Assembly (NCBI GenBank): GCA_021521415.1
Contig: JAIQDT010001136.1
Coordinates: 310,001 to 374,000 of the forward strand
DNA length: 64,000 nt
Reading direction: 5' to 3'
Source of the DNA: Bidens hawaiensis
Lineage: Eukaryota; Streptophyta; Magnoliopsida; Asterales; Asteraceae
Shown here: piece after piece, positions 19,587-30,920 of the stretch
Layout: every line of letters begins with the position of its first letter
How positions within the stretch are numbered: the first letter of the stretch is position 1
The notes under the pieces: model-generated
What the model saw: only the letters and a program-made list of their open reading frames with translations
The model's database searches: none
What the model was told of the DNA's origin: nothing
Made by a program: the position numbers and the translations under genes

Positions 19587-21270
19587 TGATGTGTGTCTAA
19601 TAACCCTATAAATATGACCCTCACAACTTAGCTTTAATATTAAAACGAAAATCCTAAAACCACACACAACCGGCAAGTGTACCGATCGCAAGTAGTATAG
19701 ACCTTGGAAGTCCGAGTATCGAACACGTGGACACGTTAGAACGCTAAAGATCACTAACCCTAGACAAGACCTACCTTAAAATAATATTATATTGATTTTT
19801 GATTTCTTTTAATTACTTAACTGAACTAACAAGACTGACTGACAAAAGTTACCTAAAATAGAAAACTTAACAGAAAACTAACTGAGTTGACTTCGGATGG
19901 AGAAAAACGTCTACCTAGGTCTGAATCAAATTGTAGGCCTAACAAGCTAATGGATTGGATGACTTCAAGACACCGGTCCCAAAAGATGACACGACTAAGG
20001 ATCACTTGGGCTCACTGGATTACCTCTCGGTCTCACTCAACAAGCCTAAACTACTCAAAATCGGCTAAAACGACCAAACCGGGAAATAATTGCTAACGTG
20101 TTCTAATGCTAGATCATCTCTCGGTCTCACCAACACTCGACCCTAATGACAATGAATACTACACAACCAAGGATAGAGGAACAATTCAACTTAAACCAAA
20201 ATAGATCAACTAGTCGCTCAAACACCTAAACCTGACAAGAAACGAACTCGCTCTCGCGCAATCCTTATTCTAGCATGCAAAGGCAATGAGACAACCCTAA
20301 CTTCCTATCACCTCTCGGTCTCAAGGAAGGTGTCTAACCGCTGTACTTAATCCAATTAATCCCGCAACAAAACCCTACGGTTGTTCCTACCGCAAACAAA
20401 CCCTAAACACAAAGTCTAGAATCAAACAATGCACCGATCAATCAACACAAAACTAATCAATCAACACACGGGGTTTATGCAATGAATCACTAGAATTTCC
20501 AGCCCTTAAACACAAACTATTTCATGTTTAAATCAAACTTTACAATAGCAATTCAAGTCTATCAATCAAACAATCCAAAAAGCTCATCAAACACTAACAA
20601 GAATCGTCATTCCTAGGTAGAACTAACAAGTTTAGCCAATAATCATCTTTGGACAGCCATGAACATTAAATAAAAGCATCATTAAACTCATCTTAAACAT
20701 CAATTCAAACATTCAATAACCAATACTAATCAATAACAAGTCAATCTCTCAAGTAATTGCAAAACTACTAATCAATTGAACAAGTAAATCAAAGTATATG
20801 AACAATGAACAAGATGTAAGGATATGAATGAATTCCGGGCTATTCTTGGCTGCTACAACTGATGAAAAACCTTCCCGAGGCTTGGTTCTTGTGTCTTCTT
20901 CCTTCCCTAGCCGCTACACGATCAAAACCCTAGCCGAAAAAACTTTTTTCTCTTTTCTTCCTTCCTGCTCTACTGCGATCGGAACTTCTGCTGGCCTTAG
21001 GGTTTTTATTTTTTTTATATAATATAATATAATATGGTCTTGGGCCTCCATGATGCATACGGGTCGGGCCTTGAGTTGTTTACTTGAAAACGTATGCGTA
21101 AAATGCTCGTAGAATGCTCGAAAAGTCCCGGTTTCTTCCTTTCTTTTACCCAAAACCTACAAGATTAATAAATATATGTAAAACCTATCTAAAACGAGTT
21201 AAAACATATAAAATATAATAATATACGTAGATAAAACGTGCGGAAAATATGAGTGTTTTACAACACATCA
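19587..21270 (-). repeat. 3' LTR of the Athila element, 1684 bp
   Basis: On the minus strand it starts TGATGTGTTGTAAAACACTC and ends GACACACATCA. It has exactly the length of the solo LTR at 36870-38553. Plus-strand landmarks are AACCGGCAAGTGTACCGATC near 19670 and repeated CCTCTCGGTCTCA phrases near 20020, 20120 and 20310. Confidence 0.95.
21010..21025 (-). promoter_or_regulatory. Possible TATA element in U3 of the 3' LTR
   Basis: The minus strand reads TATATAAAAAAAATAAAAACCC; the solo LTR has ATATAAAAAAAAGAAAAAAACC at the same place (about 37117). The corresponding segment is missing from the 5' LTR. Confidence 0.35.
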
Positions 21271-21290
21271 AATATCCCCACAGTTAAGAC
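21271..21290 (-). other. Polypurine tract region of the Athila element
   Basis: The minus strand reads GTCTTAACTGTGGGGATATT directly in front of the 3' LTR start TGATG. The TGTGGGGATATT ending is typical for this lineage and primes plus-strand synthesis. Confidence 0.75.
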
Positions 21291-22897
21291 TTTTTCGTCC
21301 CTGAAAAAGAATACTACACAGGATCATACCCGAGTTCAACCGACAACTCTTGGTTTTATTTATTTACTATTATTATTAATATTTTTTTCTTCTTCCTTTT
21401 AAAGTATTATAACAAGTGACCCGTTACCCCTTCCAACTTTCACCTAATAAGCCAGATCAGGTCGATTGCCGGTATTGCTGTCCACTTTAAACCCATGCCC
21501 CTAATACTTACCGAGGCAAATAAGGCGTGACAATTCTATTAATTTGTATGACTAAGTGGAACCAACACCTAAAAGCCCTGCTGCCACTTCACCAATTTCA
21601 TTATGGTTTTACCTGGCCGAGCCACCCCAACTTAACTTAAACCTTTTGCCACATGATTAAAACATTTCGACTCAAATACAACCTATATACTCTAGCTTGG
21701 TCAAGATCGACCGACAATAGTTTCCTTCATGGTTGTTTTGATTAAAAATAATTTTTTTTCTACCTTTGGCTTTTTGCATTTTTTTTATACCATGTTGGAC
21801 GAAACTACAGAAATGCATCAAGGCTCAGATCTGCGCCACCGCGCAACAGAGGGCCGAGCAAAACTGTCTTCTGCTAGCATCAACGTTCAGGTCTGCGCCA
21901 CCGCGCAACAAGGTATGGAGCTTCACAGGAATAGACACATATACAAAAGATTATAATATACAGACGATCATGCGACTCGAGGCTTGAGTATGACCCGGCT
22001 TTTCATTCCAGTCCTGTCACGAGCTTAGTTAAACAAACAAAACCCATAAGATGTTTCCCACTAAAGTCAGGCCATTTAAAAGGTTCAATTAGGTCAACAA
22101 CCAAACCGCCCTTTCATTCTCAAAGGCTGAGCTTACCGACACACGATTACTGAGTCTAAACCGTTCGGTTACCATACATTATGGGTGGGTCTAATGGGCA
22201 CTGTTCTTATTTATTATATATATATATATATATATATATTTAAAGACACCAAGAGATTATGAAACAAACACTACTCGGTAATAATATCATTTCCTGTTTA
22301 ACGTAGAGAAAACAAATTTCAAGGGACTATTTTTTTTTTTATTATTTTATTTTTTTTTTACAAAAATTTTCCTACAACTAAGTAAAATAAACCCTATCCC
22401 CACACTTAGAATGAAATCGTCCTCGATGAGTATAAGGAAAAGAAATAAAATAAAAATAAAAACATAAAATAAAAAGATAATATATACAAGAGTAAAAACA
22501 AAGAACGGGTTACTCCCCTGGTTTGTGTGCAGAATCTTCTATAGCTGAGTAGTGTCCAAACGACCGTATAGCATTTCATTCGCGGCCGGAACCTCGGGAG
22601 AACCTGTTCCAAAACGCCACCATAGCTACTATGCGCATAATGTAACCTGCAAAACTCAAACTCGTTCGCATGTAGCGGCGTACAATACGGAAAACAAAAA
22701 CATAAAGAAATAAACATTTTTTTATATATAAATAGGATACTCCTTAAATCGACCGACTTGAATGGAGATTGAGTACGAGCGGTTTCATCTTGGAACAACC
22801 TGAAATAGAAAAAACAAAGAAAACAGATAGCATCACACAAATACATAAATACAAACTCTACAACTCGGGCAGTCTCCCGAGTGTGCATCCATCGCAT
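21291..22897 (-). other. Non-coding 3' region of the Athila element
   Basis: This lies between the pol end and the polypurine tract, where Athila elements may carry an env-like gene. A 163-codon frame (22897-22406) is open but resembles no known protein, is hydrophobic through T-rich sequence and starts right after the pol stop; I do not call it a gene. A short direct repeat CTGCGCCACCGCGCAACA occurs near 21830 and 21894. A TATATA run lies at 22217-22240. Confidence 0.6.
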
Positions 22898-25800
22898 CTA
22901 AGTCTCGGAGAGCGCGTCAAGGTAGAATACCTCGAACGTCTGGTCAGTCACCAGCTCTCCTATGTAGTGCTTCAATCTATGACCGTTCACCTTAAACTTC
23001 CCACCTCTGTCCTCTATTTCAACAGTGCCGTACAGGAAGACCTCAGTGACCGTGAACGGGTCCCGACCATCGGGATCTCAACTTTCCCGGGAATAACCTC
23101 AACCGGGAGTTATACAATAAAACCAAATCCCCACACTTGAACTGCTTGCTACCCTTCAACTTCCTATCATGCAGTTCATTCGTCCGCTCCTTATACCTAA
23201 ATGACTGCGCGTAAGCGTGATCTCTCAGCTCCTCTAACTCGTGCAACTGGTGGAAACAAGTGCTCTCTGCGGCAGACATATCGAAGTTGACCCTCTGTAG
23301 GGCCCAATAAGCACGGTGCTCTAACTCAACAGGCAGGTGGCAGGCCTTCCCATAAATCATCCAAAACGGTGTGGAACCGGTCGGAGTCTTGTAGGCTGTA
23401 CGGAAGGCCCACAACGCGTCATCCAACTTGTCGGACCAATCCCGACAATTCGAACCAACCGTTTTCTCAAGAATACGTTTGATCCCCCTGTTGCTCACTT
23501 CTACCTGCCCACTAGTCTGTGGGTGGTAGGCGGTTGCAAGCCGATGGGTGACCCTATAGCGACGCAACGCCTTCTCCATCTGCACATTGCAGAAGTGAGT
23601 TCCTCTATAACTGATCAACGCCTTCGGGACACCAAAACGAGCAAAAAGGCTCTTGAGAAAACGGAGTACAACTCGGGCATCATTAGTGGGTAAGGCCTTG
23701 GCCTCAACCCACTTCGAGACATAATCAACCGCCACGAGTATATACTTGTTCCCACGCGAAGATGGAAACGGTCCCATGAAATCAATGCCCCAAACATCAA
23801 AAACCTCACAAACCTGAATAGCATTCTGGGGCATTTCATTTCGCGAAGAAATGTTGCCGACCAGCTGGCAACGATCACAACTCCTCACGAACACGTGCGC
23901 ATCCTTAAAAATCGAAGGCCAATAGAATCCACAATCAAACACCTTCTTTGCCGTCACACTCGCACCGTGGTGACCTCCTGTCGGTCCAACATGGCAATAG
24001 CTAAGAAACTGCCATCCCTCCTTAACGTCAACACACCTCCTGATCAACTGGTCAGCACCTATACAAAAAAGATACGGGTCGTCCCACAGGTAAAACTTAA
24101 CATCAGCAAATAATTTCTTCTTTTGCTGGTAAGACATCTTCGGGTAGTACCCGTCAGCAAGATAGTTCGCAAAGTCGGCGAACCATGGGAAACCCTCATC
24201 CTGAGCCGAAACAAACATAAGACTCTCTGTCGGAAAGTGGTCATTAATCCTGACCCCCGCCTCTCCTAACTCAGCTCCCTCAAGACGCGAAAGATGATCG
24301 GCCGCCACATTCTCGGCCCCCTTCTTATCACGGATTTCGATATCAAACTCTTGAAGCAACAGGATCCATCGGATAAGGCGTGGTTTAGCATCCTGTTTGC
24401 TAAAGAGATAACGAATGGCAGAATGATCCGTGTACACAATCGTCTTAGACAGAATAAGATAGGACCTGAGTTTGTCGAATGCAAACACCACAGCTAAAAG
24501 CTCTTTCTCGGTGGTGGTGTAACTCTCCTGTGCACCATTCAGGGTCCGGCTAGCATAGTAAATCGGATGGAAGTGTTTATCCTTCCGCTGTCCAAGAACC
24601 GCTCCGACCGCGAAGTCGCTCGCATCACACATCAACTCAAAAGGAAGCGACCAGTTGGGAGCAATCATGATCGGGGCGTTAACGAGTTTGTCTTTTAAAA
24701 GATCAAACGCCTCGATACACTGCTCAGAAAACACGAATGGGGCATCCTTCTCCAAGAGTTTGGTCATGGGTCTCGCAATCTTAGAAAAATCTTTAATGAA
24801 CCGGCGATAGAACCCAGCATGACCCAGAAAACTCCGGATGGATCTCACGGAAGTGGGCGGGGGAAGATTAGAGATGGTATCGACCTTTGCTCGGTTGACC
24901 TCTATCCCCGCACTCAAAATACGATGCCCCAAAACGATGCCCTAGCGTACCATGAAGTGACACTTCTTCCAGTTAAGAACTAGGTTGGTGTCAACGCATC
25001 GGGCCAACATCCTCTCAAGGTTAGAGAGACACTGATCGAAAGAACTCCCAAACACAGAAAAGTTATCCCTGAACACCTCCATGGAGTCCTCGATCATGTC
25101 ATAAAATATTGCCACCATGCACCTCTGAAATGTGGCTGGAGCGTTACACAGTCCGAACGGCATACGTCGATAGGCAAACATACTGTATGGGCAGGTAAAC
25201 GTGGTTTTCTCCTGGTCATCGGGAGCAATAGGAATCTGAAAGTACCCGGAGAAACCATCTAAGAAGCAGTAGTACTGCTGACCTGCCAAACGCTCCAACA
25301 TCTGATCAATGAAAGGTAGAGGAAAGTGGTCTTTCCTCGTGGCATCATTCAGTCTGCAGTAATCGATGCAGACTCTCCAACCGGTCACAATCCTAGTGGA
25401 AATGGGTTCGTTCCTCTCATTGGTGACGACAATCATGCCACCCTTTTTGTGAACCACTTGGATTGGACTAACCCACGAACTATCGGAAATGGGGAAGATG
25501 ATCCCCGCATCAAGGAGTTTGCTGATCTCCTTCTTCACGACCTCCTACATCTTCGGATTAAGCCGCCGCTGCGGCTGAACGACAGTCCTATAATTATCCT
25601 CCATGAGGATTTTATGCGTTCAAAACGAAGGGTTGATACCCTTGATGTCGATAATCTTCCATGCAATGGCCTCCTTGTGCTCTCGAAGCACCCTTAACAA
25701 TCTTTCTCTCTCGACCTCCGTCAAAGCAGATGCGACAATAACCGGCAACTTCTTCTCTTCATCCAAAAACGCGTACTGCAGATGGGTAGGTAACTCCTTA

Positions 25801-26189
25801 AGCTCTAAGGAAGGAGGGGGGCTCTCGACAGAAGGTCGGTCCATCGGATCGTCACGTACGATCTCAGCAGACACTTCAGACTCAGGGTGATGTGACTCGG
25901 CGTCATCTTCCGTTGACTGGTTGGTCATGGCGACCATCTCAATCTCCGGAATGTCCCTATCGAGAATCTGAGTGTCAGAGGCAGATCCTCCACAGATCTC
26001 GCTGAAAAACTCCCTAACATGTTCCATGATGGTATCAATAAAGTACAGGGAGTCATCAGCAGACTTGGGGTGTTTCAGTGACTGTCGAACGTCAAAGGTG
26101 ACGTTCTCATCCCCAACTCTTAAAATCAACTTACCCTCGCAGACGTCGATCAACGCCTGTGCAGTGGCAAGGAATGGTCGGCCTAAAAT
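22898..26189 (-). pseudogene. pol: Athila pol: RT, RNase H and integrase, with lethal changes
   Basis: It continues the gag frame. RT (about 25540-24650) has SWVSPIQVVHKKGG, VCIDYCRLND and MPFGLCNAPATFQRCM, but the active-site box reads FRDNFS at 25061-25073, with Asn in the place of an essential Asp. RNase H (about 24640-24280) keeps CDAS, TEKELLA and YTDHS. Integrase (about 24050-23050) keeps the HHCC finger ([10 protein letters not shown] ... CDRCQ), WGIDFMGPF and [10 protein letters not shown], but the second acidic position in ISYRGTHF is Tyr (codon 23607-23609). Stops stand at 26190-26192, 25620-25622, 25545-25547 and 24942-24944, and an extra base near 23058 shifts the frame before the end at 22898. 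The family makes a polyprotein for reverse transcription and integration; this copy cannot. Confidence 0.9.
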
Positions 26190-28340
26190 TTATGGTACGC
26201 TATCATCGTCGTTCATGTCCAGAATGACAAAGTCCACCGGGAATATGTACTTGTCGACACGAACCAGCATGTTCTCGACCACCCCTCGAGGGTATTTCAC
26301 AGAACGATCAGCAAGCTGGATACTCATCCTGGTAGGCCTCGGTTCGTTTAGACCCAGCTTGCGATACACAGAATACGGCATGAAATTAATGCTGGAACCG
26401 AGATTGGCCAGCGCATGAATAACCGTATCATCACTCAAGATGCAGGGAATCGGGAAACTCCCTGGATCAGCCATATTTTCCGGTAATTTTCGCTGTAAGA
26501 CAGCAGAACAGCTAGCACTCAATGGGATGGAAGCTACCTTAGCAAGCTTCTCCTTATTCGAAAGAATATCCTTGAGGAATTTCGCGTGTTTAGGCATCTG
26601 AGTCAGTGCCTCAAGGAAAGGAATGTTAAGGTGAAGCTGTTTCAAAAGATCAAGAAATTTGGAACTCTGCTCCTCATCTCTGTCTCGGCGGAGTCTTCCG
26701 GGGTATGGTACTCTGGGCTTGTAGACTCGCGGCGGCTCACTCGGTAGCTGCTGTCTCTCGGCCTGTGCTGAACTCCCTGGGCTGCTTCTCCGATGCACCT
26801 GGGCCGGTGGAGACTCCATCTGAATCTCCTCATCCACCTGCTCCTCTACAACTACTGCAGGCTCCTTGACAACTCCTCTCTGCTGAATCCCGGGCTCCTC
26901 TCGTGCCCCTGCACTGCTCCTCGTTGTCACAGCTTTGGCGAATCCCTTTGGGTTCTGCTCGGTGTTACTTGGTAGTGAACCCTGCGGCCTCTCGTTCAAC
27001 CTACTCGCTATCTCTCCCATCTGCCGCTCGAGACTTTGAATCGACGCTCCCTGATTCTTCATGAACTGCTCGTGCTCTCGAAGCTTCTCCTGCGTCTCCT
27101 TGTATCGGAAATCCTCTCGTGACGTAAGCTGTGACAGCATCTGTGTTTATTGCGCCATCACCTCCTCCAAAGTGGGCTTCTTCTCCCCACTGCTCGCTCC
27201 CTCACCGGCATCCTGAAATAGGCTCTGACGTTGCTGAAAACCGGATTGGCCGCCGCTTCTCCAGTTGGAGTTCTGATTGCCTCTCCATCCCGAATTATAA
27301 GAATTGAAAGAATTTGGATTTCGGTTTGGATTTCCTACGAAGTCTACGGCCTCCTCTTGGGAACTGACTGGGCACTGAACGGTATCATGCCCCCCTCTGC
27401 AGATCTCACACAACTTGCTCTTCGTCTGCATATCCTTCACCATCTTCGCCAACGCCTCGACCTGTGCCGTCAGTGCGGTGGTCTTGTCCACCGAATGCAT
27501 GCCTCGTGAGATGGAATCGACGGTCTTACCTCCTCTGGCGGGTGGTCTCTGGCACCCACTCATAGCTAACCCATTGAATAAAGCGATACACTCATCGGGG
27601 TCCTTTGTTGTCAACAGATTTCCTCCCGCCGCCGTGTCGAGCATACTCTGTGTCGCATACGTCACTCCATTGTAGAACTTTTCGACAACCGCCCAATCTT
27701 GCAAGCCGTGGTTGGGGCACAATGCTAATAGATTCTTGAACCGCTCCCAAGTCTCATAAAAAATCTCTGTGTCCTCCATCTGGAAAGAATGTATCTGGTT
27801 ACGCAAACGAGCGGCCTTAGCCGGAGGATTGTATTTCTCAAGAAATTGGGTCTGCATGGCAGCCCAAGTAGCTATAGAGCCCTGTGGGAGGGACTCGAGC
27901 CAAATACTCGCTTGATCAGCGAGTGAAAACGGAAAGACGCGGAGCTTAACGGCGTCTTCAGAAATGCCCGCAAGATGGAAAGTGTCGCAGATACGCACGA
28001 TGCGGGTGAGATGAGAGTGCGGGTTCTCATGAAGCAACCCGTGAAACTGAGCAGAATGAGCAATGGTATTCAGAATTTTCGACGGGATCTGCCAGTTCGT
28101 CGCAACTCCAATGGCGGGTGGTGCGATGCTGGATCTTGCGCCAGCATTGGCCGGTCGGGCCCGGTCTGCAACTGTCCTCCTCGGTGGTGGAATGTCACCC
28201 ATGATCCTATCCCTATCGTCGGGGTCAACAGATGAAGAAGTGGACGAGGGTGAAACGGGACGATGTCTTTCACGAAACTCTCTCTCTGGCTCGGGAAATG
28301 CTTCAATGTCGGGTGGTCCACGAGATCGAGTCTGTCGCAT
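26190..28340 (-). pseudogene. gag: Athila gag and aspartic protease
   Basis: The gag domain (28340-27150, 397 codons) has the retrotransposon gag core (FPFSLADQASIWLESLPQGS, TWAAMQTQFLEKYNPP) and a C-terminal zinc knuckle CEICRGGHDTVQC (C-X2-C-X3-H-X4-C). A TAA at 27147-27149 interrupts the frame, which then continues through a coiled-coil and Pro/Arg-rich linker into the protease. The protease core reads HALANLGSSINFMPYSVY: the catalytic Asp position is Asn (codon 26403-26405). Gag would form the particle, protease would cleave the polyprotein. The start at 28340 lies about 150 bp from the primer site. Reading frame conservation is high for such an element. Confidence 0.9.
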
Positions 28341-28470
28341 AAATACTATAATTAGAAATAAGATTATCTAAACTATTCTAACCAATAAGAAAAATAAAAC
28401 AAAAATAATTACAAGTAGCACAAAAGATAAGTCCTAACTCGGTTTGCTCTCAAAACGCCTAAAACCGTGT

Positions 28471-28487
28471 CCCCGGCAACGGCGCCA
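28471..28487 (-). other. Primer-binding site for tRNA-Asp
   Basis: The minus strand reads TGGCGCCGTTGCCGGGG, complementary to the 3' end of plant tRNA-Asp and the standard primer of Athila/Tat elements. It starts 6 bases inside the 5' LTR end at 28494. Confidence 0.9.
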
Positions 28488-28493
28488 AAAACT

Positions 28494-29768
28494 TGATGTG
28501 TGTCTAATAACCCTATAAATATGACCCTCACAAATAAGCTTTAATATTAAAACGAAAATCCTAAAACCACACACAACCGGCAAGTGTACCGATCGCAAGT
28601 AGTATAGACCTAGGAAGTCCGAGTATCGAACAGGTGGACACGTTAGAACGCTAAAGATCACTAACCCTAGACAAGACCTACCTTAAAATAATATTATATT
28701 GATTTTTGATTTCTTTTAATTACTTAACTGAACTAACAAGACTGACTGACAAAAGTTACCTAAAATAGAAAACTTAACGGAAAACTAACTGAGTTGACTT
28801 CGGATGGAGAAAAACGTCTACCTAGGTCTAAATCAAATTGTAGGCCTAACAAGCTTCGGATGGAGAAAAACATTCTTTTCAAGACACCGGTCCCTAAAGA
28901 TGACACGACTAAGGATCACTTGGGCTCACTGGATTACCTCTCGGTCTCACTCAACAAGCCTAAACTACTCAAAATCGGCTAAAACGACCAAACCGGGAAA
29001 CAATTGCTAACGTGTTCTAATGCTAGATCACCTCTCGGTCTCACCAACACTCGACCCTAATGGCAATGAATACTACACAACCAAGGATAGAGGAACAATT
29101 CAACTTAAACCAAAATAGATCAACTAGTCGCTCAAACACCTAAACCTGACAAGAAACGAACTCGCTCTCGCGCAATCCTTATTCTAGCATGCAAAGGCAA
29201 TGAGACAACCCTAACTTCCTATCACCTCTCGGTCTCAAGGAAGGTGTCTAACCGCTGTACTTAATCCACTTAATCCCGGAACAAAACCCTACGGTTGTTC
29301 CTACCGCAAACAAACCCTAAACACAAAGTCTAGAATCAAACAATGCACCGATCAATCAACACAAAACTAATCAATCAACACACGGGGTTTATGCAATGAA
29401 TCACTAGAATTTCCAGCCCTTAAACACAACCTATTTCATGTTTAAATCAAACTTTACAATAGCAATTCAAGTCTATCAATCAAACAATCCAAAAAGCTCA
29501 TCAAACACTAACAAGAATCGTCATTCCTAGGTAGAACTAACAAGTTTAGCCAATAATCATCTTTGGACAGCCATGAACATTAAATAAAAGCATCATTAAA
29601 CTCATCTTAAACATCAATTCAAACATTCAATAACCAATACTAATCAATAACAAGTCAATCTCTCAAGTAATTGCAAAACTACTAATCAATTGAACAAGTA
29701 AATCAAAGTATATGAACAATGAAAAAGATGTAAGGATATGAATGAATTCCGGGCTGTTCTTGGCATCA
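28494..29768 (-). repeat. 5' LTR of the Athila element, U3 partly deleted (1275 bp)
   Basis: It aligns with the 3' LTR from the inner end to TTCTTGGC (29764), then jumps to the last four bases ATCA followed by the target duplication TCATG. About 410 bp, equivalent to 20851-21266 of the 3' LTR and including the TATA-like element, are absent. One internal patch near 28854-28888 differs: it repeats the nearby TTCGGATGGAGAAAAA phrase. Confidence 0.9.
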
Positions 29769-29773
29769 TCATG

Positions 29774-30360
29774 CGATGCGAAATTATTGGCTGTGCGATG
29801 CAAAATTCCTGCCTTTCGTTGTTTTTACCATTTTAAAGCCATCTTTCGACACATTCTGACCCCATGCACCTGATCCTGAACCCACATCTCTCATAGTCCA
29901 ACGCCACCTTTTCACCTTAAAGTGCACCCAACTGCTGCATCTTTCCATACGGTTTCTGGTGTTCGGCCTTAACCTGCAGGCAGGTTAAACACTTATTGAC
30001 ATAATCTACTACTTCATTCTTCATACCCAGCCATCAGTAGTCTTTCTTCAAGTCTTGATACATCTTGGTGAATCCTGGATGAATCGAGTAACGGGACTTA
30101 TGGGCCTCATATAGGATTCGACCTCTAAGTTTCCCATGTCGTGGGATCCACATTCGGTCAAACCTGGTCTTTATACCATGAGTATTATCTATCAACTCGT
30201 TCTGCTGGCCAAAAATCCTTTCTTTCTTCATCAACCCTTCATCTACCAACACTTCTGACTGAACCTTGCTGATCTCTTCAAAGAAATCTGAGTTGATTAT
30301 CAGCTTATAAGACTTTACTATCGCGATAACTTCTGCGTTCTTCCGGCTCAAGGCGTCAGC
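29774..30360 (-). pseudogene. Chromovirus integrase N-terminal fragment
   Basis: From 30360 the minus strand encodes ADALSRKN, then KMYQDLKKDYW, MKNEVVDYVNKCLTC and LQVKAEHQKPYGKMQQL, the linker and HHCC finger of a Tekay/Del-type integrase, ending abruptly near 29932. The remaining 29774-29931 is LTR-type DNA (GCACCCAA and GATGCGAAATTCCTGCC) shared with 33330-33496. The codons are contiguous with the RNase H piece at 32590-33020 once the 30361-32584 insertion and one TCAGC are removed. Confidence 0.8.
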
Positions 30361-30920
30361 TGTAGGTCCCCCTGGGGACGTCGCCGATCGATACGAGATC
30401 CGCACGAGGTCTTGGAGTGCGGAATCCTCCTAGACTCGTTTATTGGTGTAAAGATAAAGAACACAAACACGTACACGAACAAATACAAGAACGGGATAAA
30501 CAAATCTGCAGACTCTTATATAATAATCAAAACGAATTACATACCAAACTCATAAACAAATGACGGCCGACCCGAGGTGAGCTCTACCTCGGGTCGTCCC
30601 ACACGACTCTCACTCTCGGTCTCTCTTTAGACAAATAAACTGTAACACACAATACTCTAATTTCTGGATACAAAACCTAAACAAGACACACATATATATA
30701 GACAAAACATCTTTTCGGGCTTGGGCTTGGGCCAGTAGGCGAAGTTGTTCATAACTTCGCCTATGGCGAAGTTGTGATAACTTCGCCTAAGGCAGAAGTT
30801 GTTACAACTTCGCCGTTGGCGAAGTTGTTCTAACTTCGCCTAAGGCGAAGTTGTGCTAACTTCGCCTGTGGCGTTCCGCTGGTCTGAATTGCATAGCGAC
30901 GGTCACAAAATGCACCAACA
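30361..30920 (-). repeat. 3' LTR of the non-autonomous element, 560 bp
   Basis: Ends are TGTTGGTGCATTTTG and GGGACCTACA on the minus strand. It exceeds the partner LTR mainly through extra GGCGAAGTTGT/ACAACTTCGCC units at about 30737-30870. Confidence 0.9.
30737..30870. repeat. Expanded GGCGAAGTTGT palindrome units
   Basis: At least five alternating forward and reverse units (GGCGAAGTTGT, AACTTCGCC) follow one another, each pair able to form a small hairpin. The partner LTR holds only one pair at about 32508-32536. Confidence 0.85.

Larger units (their letters stand above)
19587..29768 (-). mobile_element. Athila-lineage Ty3/gypsy element, TSD TCATG
   Basis: Layout on the minus strand is 5' LTR (29768-28494, shortened), tRNA-Asp primer site, a single gag-protease-RT-RNase H-integrase reading frame with stops (28340-22898), a 1.6 kb non-coding stretch, polypurine tract and 3' LTR (21270-19587). 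TCATG is duplicated at 19582-19586 and 29769-29773, and a near-identical unoccupied sequence stands at 33319-33323. About 15-20 substitutions separate the LTRs over roughly 1.26 kb by eye, so the insertion is fairly young compared with its surroundings. No complete env-like frame is seen. Confidence 0.9.

Noticed and set aside
19054..19754. Long reading frames on both strands rich in MRSEK, HAKRKS or FRFAC
   Set aside because: They exist only because the CGCTTCGCATG repeat lacks stop codons; the reading is purely repetitive and also occurs at 32992-33340.
22406..22897. 163-codon frame as possible env-like gene of the Athila element
   Set aside because: No signal peptide or conserved motif; its hydrophobic character comes from T-rich DNA, and its position directly after the pol stop makes it a chance opening.
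28471..28487. tRNA gene fragment
   Set aside because: Only the 17 bases complementary to the tRNA 3' end are present, at the exact place of a primer-binding site. The same holds for 32105-32116 and 57149-57160.
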